A stretch of DNA of 64,000 bases, taken from NCBI GenBank assembly GCA_030063045.1, contig JAQSEB010000115.1, forward strand, positions 372,001 to 436,000, read 5' to 3'. The stretch's first letter is position 1. Every line of letters starts with the position of its first letter. Below the pieces are notes generated by a model. It did no database searches and was not told the origin of the DNA. It saw only the letters and a program-made list of their open reading frames with translations. The position numbers were made by a program, and so were the translations under genes. This document shows, in pieces, positions 42,701 through 53,900 of this stretch. Source of the DNA: Pratylenchus scribneri (Eukaryota > Nematoda > Chromadorea > Rhabditida > Pratylenchidae).

Positions 42701-44951
42701 AATTTGAATTAGAGTTTGAATAAATTTGCATTTTGTGAATGTGAAAATTTGGAATCAATTTCTCACATTTTGGACAGAAAATTACTAAAAAATGTCATAA
42801 AATATATCTTACTAAAAATTGTTGCGGAATTTGCCTCCAAAAAAGAATGAATGAATCTTTCTTTTGGCACTCATCAATAAATTTTGAATATTTTCCCAGG
42901 CCAATTCAAATTCCTTTCCCTCAATCCAAAATGACTTCTCCTTCCATGTTTTGTGCCCACCCAAAAATGGACTTTTTCCATCGCAAATAAATTATTTTTC
43001 AATTCCGAAAAGCAATTTCAACTCATTCCCTTTATTTCATTCCATTTTTGTGCCAATTTCCCTCTCATCCAAAGGGTAAAGGGGAGGGGGGTTCATTTGG
43101 CCTTTCAAATTCATTTTGGCCACATCCAATCCATCCATCCAAAATAAGCGCATCTTTGACGCCTTTTTTCATTTATGGCCAATCTTCCCATCTCATTCCC
43201 ACCTTCTCCTAACATTCTTTCGCACCCATTTTAGTTAGGCACAAACATTTCCCCTAGGCCTTTTTCCTCGAATCCTTTCCCCAATTAGAAATGTTAGTAA
43301 AATTATCTATGGGCCATCCCATCATCACCTTCTTCTTCAATGGCAATCCATCCACAAAATGGGCCAATTTGAGGCCACCGTCTGCCCCAATTCATTCATT
43401 CATAATTGTCATCGTTCATTTGCGCTTGAATGGGCCGAAAAATTGGGCCAATTTTTAGATGGCATAAAAAACAAAACAAAAAAGCAGAATGGAAAGAAAA
43501 TGTCGCCTTCCTCAAATTTTCAACCGGAAATGTGGGAAATATAATGAATTTAATAAATAGAGGACATTCATGTACGCAAAAATATGCAAATATTATTTTG
43601 TTTTTATGCCGTCACAAAGGTGCTAGACAAATTGGCAACGGCAAAAATTGTTTGCAATTCATCAGCCAAAATTTGATTATTCCAATTATCCCAATGGACA
43701 TTTTCTTCCTATAAAGTTGGAAAATATTCAAACAAAAATGCATTCTACAAAATATTCTTCAGACTTTTATCCATTTACAAAAAATGTCTGCCGTTGTCAA
43801 TTAAATTTTTGGCATAAATTTCAATTTCCTCCAAATTGCAACATCCCCGTCAAAAAGAAATGTATTCCCTCCATTTATTCCGGCCAGCTGGGCCAATTTA
43901 GTCTTTTTTGGGGCGGGGGAAGGCCAAACATCCCCATTTGGCCCAACCTTTCCAAATGGCCCTTCATCATTTTATGGCACAATGCCCCACTTTTTCCCCC
44001 TTTCCTCATTCTGTGCCAATTTTATGTCCGAAAAGCGCAGTTTAATTTTTATTCCTCCTCAAATTTCGATCCCCCTTTTTCATTCATTGGCGCCCTCCCA
44101 AACATTTTTAAAGGTGTTTTTGGCCTTTTTGGATGGACAATAAAGGACCAAAAAAGGCATTACACTTTTGGTTTTTAGAAGGGAATACTTAGTTAGGAGT
44201 GAAAAATTATCAAAAATAAAATAATTTAATAATCCTCAATTAATTGCCTTCAATCTCCAAATTGCTTCAAATTATGGAATTATCTTTCGAATAATTGGAA
44301 TAATTAACATTTTTTGCTTGCTGTCCATAAATTCCCAAATATTCTAAATTGTCCCATTAAAAGTTTATTTTTCCTTGGCCATTTTCACCCAAAAATGATT
44401 TCATCTTTGTACTTTTTCCTCCACTCTAATCGATCCTCCTCCTTTCCTTTGGATGTTGTTCAAAATGTGTTTGGCCAAATTTCATTTCCTTCTTTTCATT
44501 TTCAACATTTTCGCCTCGTGAATTCCGGCCAACCGAATCCAACTTCCCTTTTCCCAAAATCCAATGATCCAATCCATCAAACTTTCCGATATCCCCGCCA
44601 CAATATTCCTTTCCTTCATTCGGATTTTGTTCCATTTCCATTATTTCCTGCCCTTCAAATTCCCTTCATGACAAATTGCCCTTGGCTTCCTCCCATTTTG
44701 CCCCTCCCATCCCACCTCCTTCCTCCCTTTTGGCACATTTCCCCATTCCAATCTGTGTTTCCGCCCCAATCCCGTCCGTCAATTCCCATTCCACTCCTCT
44801 CGATGGATTCGGTCCCCCGCCGAACTAATTGAGTTTGGTCCACATAAACCCCCCTTTTCCCATTTTGCCCAAAAAACTTTTGCCCAGCACACATTTTTCC
44901 ATTCATTCAGATTCCATTCGATTTCATTTTCCATTAAACCCATCCACAAAA
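39752..44951. other. gene-poor intergenic region
   Basis: About 5.2 kb with no supported gene. It contains dispersed repeat copy D (41945-42180) and a 16-base poly-C run (41480-41495). Many ORFs are present but are Phe/Pro/Ser-rich products of TTT/CC-biased sequence and share no recognised motif. The last few hundred bases should include the GPCR promoter. Confidence 0.4.
41945..42180 (-). repeat. dispersed repeat family, copy D
   Basis: Minus-strand copy: ACTCTATCAAAATATACTAAAA, CCATTAATGAGTT, CACATTGAATGCTGATTCGCTGATTA, AAAAATACGGTAACAG and ATGCCTTGAAGGC match the other three copies in order. Confidence 0.6.
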
Positions 44952-47900
44952 ATGGGAGGCCTGGATTCATTTTGCCAAATCAAAAGTAGCACAAATGGGA
45001 CGATGGATCCAGCGGCGGAGGTCGCCCTTTTCCGGCTCAAATCAACATTCCGGACAATTATTGTGCGTTTTTTTATTGGAATGGACATTTGTTTATTTCG
45101 GGCAATTCCTCCCATATAAATTCTCTCTCAATTTTACTAAAATCTTTCGATATAAATGCCACGGCATTGTATACCCTTTAATCCATAAATAGGCTTTTGG
45201 CAAGAAAAAATATTCAAAAATAAATTCGAAATTCTTCGGGGAATTCTTCCATTATTTCAAAATTTTAAAATTGGCAACATTTAAATTATCCCTCCAAAAT
45301 TTTGGCAGGTGGTCATTTCGGCATTGGGTGTTGCCGGCAACATTCTGAATTTGGTCACATTGCGGAGTCCATCCCTTCGGAATGTGCCATTTATGTTCAT
45401 TCGGGCGTTGGCATTGTTCGATTTGGTCGGTCAAAAAACAATGAGGGAAATTACCGAAAAAGCACCATGGATTAAATTTCTTATGGGAATGGGAAAAAGG
45501 GAATTTAGGTTAAATTGTTTTGGGAAAATGGAACTTTAAAAATAATGGACCAAAAATTGTTGGGCGGATATGACGCAAACAAAAGAGGGGAAGAAAACCC
45601 TGGAAATGTTTAAAATATTTGCCTTCTAAAAATTGTATTTTTTGAGGGCATTCCCTTGGATTATAAATGAAATGAAAGTTCCATTTTTGCAGATTAGCCT
45701 TGTGGCCATTTTGCTACTTTTCACATTGGAAGCATTGCAAATTGAAATGGATGCGGTCATTTTTTATGAAGTTTGGGTGCAGGATGTTTTGATCAATTCA
45801 TTCCTCGTTGCCGGCCTATATTGTGCCGTCCTATTGACCATTGAAAGGTACAAAATTGGAGCGCAAATTGCACACAAATTTATTTACCTTTTATTAAATG
45901 GAGGAAGGAATCTATAATTCTGAATTTTAATGGTATTATCTTTTACTTCAGTCAGTGAAAAGCTAGCTTAAAATACATCTTATGCAATCGGAATTTTCAA
46001 GAATTAAACCAAATAAACCAATTTCGAAAAACAATTTAAAACTAGCAAAAACATCGTTTGATTGGATACGACCTTTTTCACTGAACTGTGAACATCTACC
46101 ATTTGAATATTTCTCCTTCCATTTTTGGTCCGTTTGATCTCTCCAAATAATATTAATAAAATGGCAACATTTTTTCCCATTGAATGAATCCAATCCATTT
46201 TTGATGGACCCATCCCTTCCTATCCCTCTCATTCATTCAATTCCATTCCGTTTTGGCAATTTTCCATGCCAATTTATTTTGTTGGCACTTTTTTTCCGTG
46301 CAAAACAACTCATTCGCCAGGGGAAATGGCCAAAAAGCAATTTAGGGCCATGGAAAAGGCAAATATGAGGGAAATAGGCGCAAAGGGTTTTTTGGGATGA
46401 GCACAGACCAATTTTTGCATGGTGGGAAAATTGGGGGAAATGAATAAATGAATGAATGGATTGGAATGCAAAAAGAGGGATTAAAGTCCACCAAAATTAA
46501 ATGAAAATTGGACTGGGACCAAACAGACAATTCGGTTTGGTTTGGAAGTAAATTTGGGATAAATGAATGGAAAATGGATGATGGAATTTAAATAAACAAA
46601 TGAAACAATTTTGGGGACAATTTACAATGAATGAATGAGAGGAAATTTAGTCAAAAATTGAAATTAAAATATATATTTAAATTCCTTTCAGATTCCTTCT
46701 AATCCGGAAGCCATTGTCGACGGGTGCTCGCCTTCTGAGCATTGAGAATACTGTTTTGGTGAAGATTGGCATGGCATTGTTGGGAGCCATCATTTTGCAT
46801 ACACCAATGGCACTTCAATGGCAGGCAAAATGCGCGCAATATTCAACCAATGGAGATGAAGTTGAGGAGGAAAAAGGCAATAAAAAATTGTTCAAAATTA
46901 ATTTAAATAATTCTATTTTTAGCAATTGATGATATTGAAGGTGGCAGCGACAGTGGCCATTGCCTGCATTGGTCCCGTGGCAAATTCAATAATCGGGCAT
47001 TGCTTTGCCGCGATCCATTCTTTGCCCTTTATAATTATTATAAAATGGGCCGAGAATTGTTGCGCTTCTTTTGTGTTCTTTTGCTCATTTTCCTCAATGC
47101 CGTCATTGCCAGGCATTTACAAATGGCAAAGGCAAGAACCATTGCCAAATTGGGCCAAAATATTAAATTAATTTTCACTTCTTTTTGCCAAAAAATCAAA
47201 TGACCAAATAATATTATTAAATTTATTCACCATTTCCCGAAAACATATGTCAATTAATTAAATTTGAAACTATTTTTGGTACATATTTCTCATAAAAATA
47301 ATTTATAATATTGAAATCTAATTTGGGACCAAATTTTTCTCCAAAAAATAGCAAAAATATTATGAAGAAATTCAATAAAAAATTAATTACAGCGAAAACG
47401 TCGTTTGTTGATCAAAAGGGTTAGCATGGTCACCACAGCAACATCGGAGGCATCCGGCGAAAAACAGCAACAACAAAATCCATTGAATGGGCAACATCAG
47501 AATACGGTCAAGCGAATATCACCGCCGCACATTGATCGAAGCCGAAAGGATCAATTGAACACATTGATGCGTTCATTCACGGAGAAGAAGCTGACTGCAT
47601 TGATGGTGGCCATTTGCGTCATTTTTGCAATTGGAAATATTCCACAAATGGTTGGAATTAGACCTATTAATCTAGGCTAAAGATCTATGGCTAAAGTTGT
47701 TTGGGGCGAGGGCTGGGCATAATCAAATAGACTCTCACCCCGGGCCTTCGCTGGAAGCCTAAGCCTTAAATAATTGTGCGGGAAAATATAATAATAGAAC
47801 GTCACAAAAGTGAAGGAAAAATGAATCTTTTGTGTGGAAAAGAGCGGGTTTTAGAAAATGCAGATTGGGGCAATATTTGATTGATAGGTGATGGTGACGG

Positions 47901-49407
47901 AGTGATTCGGCAAAAAGTGGGGGTACAGTATGATGAATAGGAAAGGTCCTTAGGCATTATCACAATTGGAATTGGGTTCCTTTCACTGGAATTGGTTGGG
48001 GATGAAGCCAATTATAATAATTTTGGCATATCCAAATAATTAATTAAGAAAGATAAATAACCGAATTTTTGTCAATCAAAATTATCTCCATTTTTGGACA
48101 TATTCATTCCAATTCCAAATAAAATTATCCTCTAATTTAAGGTTGTGATGGCCGTACAAAATGAGGCACTGGAATCATCCTATAGTTTCCAGGTAATTTA
48201 ATTCTAATTCCCATTTCCCTAAATCCAAATTTGTCAGGTTTTTCGCCAAGTGGCCAATACGGCTGAAGTGTTGAATCATTGTTTGAATTTCTTCATTTTT
48301 TGTATGGCCTCATCCGAATATTGTCGAGCTTTCCTTTCGTTGAGTCCCGTTCGATGGTGTCTTCGACATTTTCCCATTTGTGCTTCACTGGCCAGGGCCA
48401 GATTAAACGGGTCATTCATTCATTTAAAAGGGCCAAATTTATTAATAGAATTATTCGAATTAATATTAATTATTTTGGCCATTGATCAAATTATTTTCAA
48501 TTTGAATTGGCCAAATTGTACAATTCCAACAAAAAAATCATTTTCGGTACATTTTCGGATGGAATTGGATCCAATTTTAGACTCTCTTTCATTCATCGAA
48601 ATTCGAGACATTTGTCCCTGCAAAAAACATCCATAATAATTTGGCCCCCACCCCAAACACGCAATCCAAATTTAATCTATCATTTTTATATATTTGATGT
48701 TTGGTCGTCTAGTCCAAAAGCTTATTAGGGCAAAAATACGTCATTTTTTATTAGAAAAATGGAAGAAATTTATATTTTCTAATTAAAATTCTTAATGATT
48801 TTCAGTCGATTGGACAACAGTCATTTGGTGATAAATTGTATGGGCCCAAATGAGTCTGCGTCGGATTGTCTGAATACACAGAGGAAGAAATCATCGTTGG
48901 GCACTGTTTTGGCCAGTTCCGAAATAGGCAAGTCCCTCAAAACCATTGAACAAATTGGAAGCATAATTTAATAAAAATGAATTAAATTATGCCAATTTTT
49001 AAGGTTGGTCATCGATGAATGGAAATAATGGAGGAGGACATTGTCCAGCCGCCGGTGCAGCCGCCCATCATCGTTATCGACGCGATGGATCCTCCACGTC
49101 GATGCTGGCAAATGGCCAACAACAGAGAAGCAGCCAATGGAGTCAACGATCATTGGTGGGCGCCGCCCTCATTGTGGAACGGAAATCCTCCTCAACACTT
49201 TTGACCAATGTGGCCAGTGCAGAATGGCCATCGACGACGGCTGGGCCACAACAATGCGCGGCCACTGTCCAATTGATTGGGCCACCTTCTCCTCAGTCTG
49301 ATGAACCTGAGGGAATGTCCAGTAGCAGTGGTGACGAAAGTGATGGCAATGAGAATGGGAATGGAAGTGTTACTGTGGCTGGAGGGGGCGATGATGATTT
49401 CCTTTGA
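44952..49407 (+). CDS. peptide-receptor-like GPCR (FMRFamide-receptor-related)
   Basis: Ten exons (44952-45062, 45309-45425, 45693-45847, 46692-46876, 46923-47131, 47393-47650, 48142-48192, 48238-48410, 48806-48927, 49004-49407), 594 residues. A short N-terminus with one N-glycosylation site (NGT) leads into TM1 VVISALGVAGNILNLVTL, TM2 with LALFDL, TM3 ending LYCAVLLTIERF, a TM6 start KLTALMVAICVIFAIGNIPQ and TM7 NHCLNFFIFCMASSEYCR. This is rhodopsin-like and closest in style to invertebrate FMRFamide/neuropeptide receptors. The last exon is a long Ser/Gly/Asp-rich cytoplasmic tail. Introns 4, 5 and 9 begin with GC; no GT alternative keeps the frame. Coupling and ligand cannot be read from sequence. 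Confidence 0.85.
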
Positions 49408-49984
49408 ATCGACGATAGATACATTCGGTATTATATAAAATGTTTGTACATTTCATTTGTTGTTTTTTTTTTATTTTTCTTTTGTAAATTTTCTTTCTAC
49501 TTTATTGGATTCATTAAAAGTTAATTAAAATAATTTTTATTGAATTGGGATTGGGAACCTCAAATAGCAAATTTATTGGTCGAATTCTACAATGTAAATT
49601 TTGTAATTTTGGAAGATATGATCCTCAAATGTCATCATAAATCACTAAAAAGGGGGAAAAGACATATTGTATTTCTCTGATTTATTTTTCTTGTAAATTT
49701 TTCCATATATACTTTTGATTTAAATTAATTATATTCCGATGGAAATTCACATTCACCTAATATTTATTGGATTGGTTTATTGGATTGAGATGAGATCATC
49801 AATTGGCAAATTTTTTTAGTAGAATAATTTTGGAGAGTATAAATGTTCCTTCTATAATTTTGGAGAGTATCCTTCTATAATTTTGGAACACGTAATCCTA
49901 ATAAATCATCGTAAAAATCAAAAAAGGGAAGGACACATATTAAATTTATATTCCAATTTGGCCCCATAATTTTATCCACAAAAA
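49408..49984. other. intergenic spacer
   Basis: AT-rich, with a short direct repeat (TATAATTTTGGAGAGTAT near 49827 and 49855). It carries the GPCR 3' UTR and the promoter of the next gene. Confidence 0.4.
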
Positions 49985-50912
49985 ATGTCCAATAGTAAAT
50001 TAATTTGGCTCATTTTCCTCCTAATTTTTATTTTCGCCAATTTTGAAATTCCAAATTTTGTTTTTGATTTTGTTAAAAAATTGCCATTCTCAAAATTGAC
50101 GACAAATGATGATGGCCAGCGGCAACATTCAGAATATAACAAAGAGTCTGAAGAGGAAACTGCGGAAATTATGGAAATCCTAAAGAACATTTTTGCAATT
50201 TTTCAGGTGAAAAAATGTACAAATGTGTAAATAATTAAAAATATAAAATTCAGAAATTGGATGTGAATGAGGATAATTTATTGAGTTTCGTGGAATGGTC
50301 GGCCAGTATGGGCAATATGAATTGGAATGAATATTCGGTGATCCGTTTTGGGCATTTTGATGCAGATTCGGATGGTTATTTGAATTCAATGGAATTTTTC
50401 AATGAATTTTTGGAGGAGGAATTTAAAAGAATTTCACCGCAAAAATTTAAGGTAAAAGTGAGGCGGATTTTTTACAATTAATTTCCCTTTTAAATGCAAA
50501 TGAATAAAAAATTTTCTTTTGGTCAAGATCAAGAATCATTTAATATTGATTTAGGTGCTTTTTGTATACGAAAATGACCCAAAATCCAACGAAAAATAAT
50601 CAAAACTCATTTTAAAAAAATCACTCGAAAATTTTTACCAAATTTTCACAATTTTAGGCCCTCGACAAAATGCCGGCTGATGGACAAATTTCATTGGCGG
50701 AATTTGCAAAATTCAAATCACTTTTTGGGAAAACATCAAAATCAAAACAGAAAATTGAACACATTTTTTCCATCTGGGATCGGAATGAAAATGGCCAATT
50801 GGATGAGGGCGAATTCGCAATTTTCTATACGCATCGAGTGATGGAGCAAGCAATTTTGATGGGATTAACCAATCCAAATCAACCAAATGTGTTGGACATT
50901 TTTCGTTCATAA
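49985..50912 (+). CDS. secretory-pathway EF-hand calcium-binding protein
   Basis: Three exons (49985-50206, 50254-50451, 50658-50912), all phase 0, 224 residues. An N-terminal hydrophobic stretch (LIWLIFLLIFIFANF) is a signal peptide or anchor. Four EF-hand-like loops follow: a degenerate one (DVNEDNLLSFVE), a canonical one (DADSDGYLNSME), a weak one (KMPADGQISLAE) and a canonical one (DRNENGQLDEGE). Two loops keep all the side-chain ligands at positions 1, 3, 5 and 12. The layout suggests a secreted or lumenal calcium sensor, distantly like calumenin or an extracellular EF-hand protein; no HDEL-type retrieval signal at the end (IFRS). No closer family recognised. Confidence 0.8.
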
Positions 50913-51525
50913 TTAATTTATCAATAATTAATCAAAAATAAATAATTTTTCATTGCATCATTTAATTTTTGAATACATTTTTTGGTGTTGAATAAATACA
51001 TTGGCGGAAAATGATCATCAATTTGTAAATAAAATGGCAGAAAATTAAAAACCCTGGCCAAGCTTTGAACATTCTATTATTAAAATATAAATATAATTGT
51101 GTTTGTTATGAAATCTTATTCCCCAACATAGCATAGAAGTTGCCTCATTTTTTTGGTTAAAAGTGAACAGAAATTTATTCCTTTTTCGTAGACTGGTCTT
51201 GTTTTTTAATTTTAGCCTTTAACAATATGATTCCAGCTATAAATTTGAAGGAGAAAGCAATAATATTCCATTTGTCAGAAATGAAGGGAAACACAAAATC
51301 AATCATATCTGTGAATTTCTCTGGGGGAATATTCTCTTTAAAAAAGTGATATGCCCATTCATTTCGTCTTTTTTACCGTACCTAATACAGTAATTGAATA
51401 TTATAATGAATTAAAAATTTTCGGAAGCTTTTATTAGAAATTTCCACAAAAATGGCTGGAATTAATTCTTTTCAGAAAACTTAGATTAAAACTCCGAAAA
51501 ACAAGCGCAATTAATTTGCTAATTT
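50913..51525. other. intergenic spacer before the tandem array
   Basis: AT-rich; holds the EF-hand gene 3' UTR (AATAAATAATTTTTC near 50937). No gene seen. Confidence 0.4.
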
Positions 51526-52905
51526 AACCGGATGAAACAGAATTCTTTCCGGAAAACACAATCTAACCGGATGAAACAGAATTCTTTCCGGAAAACACAA
51601 TCTAACCGGATGAAACAGAATTCTTTCCGGAAAACACAATCTAACCGGAATAAAAAACAATTCTTTCCGGAAAACACAATCTAACCGGAATAAAAAACAA
51701 TTCTTTCCGGAAAACACAATCTAACTGGAATGAAACACAATTCTTTCCGGAAAACACAATCTAACCGGAATAAAACACAATTCTTTCCGGAAAACACAAA
51801 TCTAACCGGAATAAAACACAATTCTTTCCGGAAAACACAATCTAACTGGAATGAAACACAATTCTTTCCGGAAAACACAATCTAACTGGAATGAAACACA
51901 ATTCTTTCCGGAAAACACAAATCTAACCGGAAAACACAATCTAACTGGAATGAAACACAATTCTTTCCGGAAAACACAATCTAACTGGAATGAAACACAA
52001 TTCTTTCCGGAAAACACAAATCTAACCGGAAAACACAATCTAACTGGAATGAAACACAATTCTTTCCGGAAAACACAATCTAACTGGAATGAAACACAAT
52101 TCTTTCCGGAAAACACAATCTAACTGGAATGAAACACAATTCTTTCCGGAAAACACAAATCTAACCGGAAAACACAATCTAACTGGAATGAAACACAATT
52201 CTTTCCGGAAAACACAATCTAACTGGAATGAAACACATTTCTTTCCGGAAAACACAATCTAATCGGATGAAACACATTTCTTTCCGGAAAACACAATCTA
52301 ATCGGATGAAACACATTTCTTTCCGGAAAACACAATCTAATCGGATGAAACACATTTCTTTCCGGAAAACACAATCTAACCGGAATGAAACACAAATCTT
52401 TCCGGAAAACACAATCTAATCGGATAAACACATTTCTTTCCGGAAAACACAATCTAACTGGAATGAAACACAATTCTTTCCGGAAAACACAATCTAACTG
52501 GAATGAAACACAATTCTTTCCGGAAAACACAAATCTAACCGGAAAACACAATCTAACTGGAATGAAACACAATTCTTTCCGGAAAACACAATCTAACTGG
52601 AATGAAACACAATTCTTTCCGGAAAACACAAATCTAACCGGAAAACACAATCTAACTGGAATGAAACACAATTCTTTCCGGAAAACACAATCTAACTGGA
52701 ATGAAACACAATTCTTTCCGGAAAACACAATCTAACTGGAATGAAACACAATTCTTTCCGGAAAACACAAATCTAACCGGAAAACACAATCTAACTGGAA
52801 TGAAACACAATTCTTTCCGGAAAACACAATCTAACTGGAATGAAACACAATTCTTTCCGGAAACACAATCTAATCGGATAAAAACACAAATCTTTCCGGA
52901 ATGAA
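51526..52905 (-). repeat. large tandem array of about 40-bp units
   Basis: About 34 units, in consensus TTCTTTCCGGAAAACACAATCTAACTGGAATGAAACACAA on the plus strand, i.e. the complement of the unit near 24 kb. Variants include AACCGGATGAAACAG at the start, an AAATCTAACCGGAAAACAC half-unit insertion recurring in higher-order blocks, and a central block (52228-52440) whose AATCGGATGAAACACATTTC units are the complement of those in the 24-kb array. ORFs on both strands are repeat artefacts. Confidence 0.95.
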
Positions 52906-53323
52906 CTTTTAGAAATCAGAATTAAAAATAGTTGAAAACAGAAATTTTCCTTTCCTCTAGCTGGTTTATAATTGAGAAGAAGAGAGCGATATCGTATTCA
53001 TTTTTGGAAATGGTAAAGGGTGAATGGAGCACAAATCTTCCCCCCTACGGACACATCACTGCTTAATTCTTAATTCCATTTTAATAATCAAATTCTGCTG
53101 TTGTGAATCCTTGGTCATTTATTTCGTTTCAATTTCATACCAAATCGTACTTTTCAATTTTAAAATTGTAAATTTATTTTTCTTCTTTGGGTATCGGATT
53201 GAATTTAATCAAAAATAATTCTAATAAGATCTTTAACAATTCTCATTCCATTAGACCAATTTAATCCCAATAATTTGCCCTCATGAATTTCCACAAATTT
53301 GCATAAATTCCTTCTTAAAAATG

Positions 53324-53900
53324 TCAAAAAATGTTGCATTTGTCTTTATTAAATTCTTTGACATATTTTGCATTGGCTTTTGGTCTTTTGCCGCCTGGAT
53401 GCCCCCTCTCAAAGTCTATTTGAATTATTTTTGGTCCATTTTTTATCCACTCAACTAAATTCCATTGCTGCTGGATGAATTCGCCTTTCAATTCGTCCAC
53501 CGCCCCCCACATTTTGTTGCTGTTTTAAGCACCAAATTCCATCCAATTGCCGGCAATTGGCCATTGAAGGGGTCCAAGACCAATCCAATCAATTTGTCTT
53601 TCCGGCTGGCCGCTTCCCGTGCCAAAAAGGGGAATGCATTGAAAAATTGGCCTCAAAGGCCCTCAACTCAAATGTGCCATTGCCCATTGATATCCAAAAA
53701 TGGTCTGCTGCATCCATTTTAATACTCAATGTAATCCATCGCGCACATTCCTCCTTGTCAATTGGCCGGTTTAATGAAACGCGCAAAAAAAGTGAATGTC
53801 CGATAAACATTCTGAAAACTTCCATTCTCACTGAATTGGTTATGAATTTGGGCATCTCGGGTTCAAAGTCCAACGGTAAAATGTCAGAACAGAAAAACAT
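53324..53900 (-). other. possible decayed or unresolved coding stretch
   Basis: Minus-strand frames 53589-53900 (SLNRPIDKEECARWITLSIK; MGNGTFELRAFEANF) and 53324-53512 (FERGHPGGKRPKANAKYVKE) look protein-like and GC is locally raised, but they are out of frame with each other and no intron joins them cleanly. No family recognised. Confidence 0.2.

Noticed and set aside
40960..44832. Several 100-170 codon Phe/Pro/Ser-rich ORFs
   Set aside because: Composition follows TTT/CCA-biased spacer DNA; no domains and no alternation of exons and introns.
51511..52904. Long ORFs across the second array
   Set aside because: Same repeat artefact; both strands and several frames are open at once.
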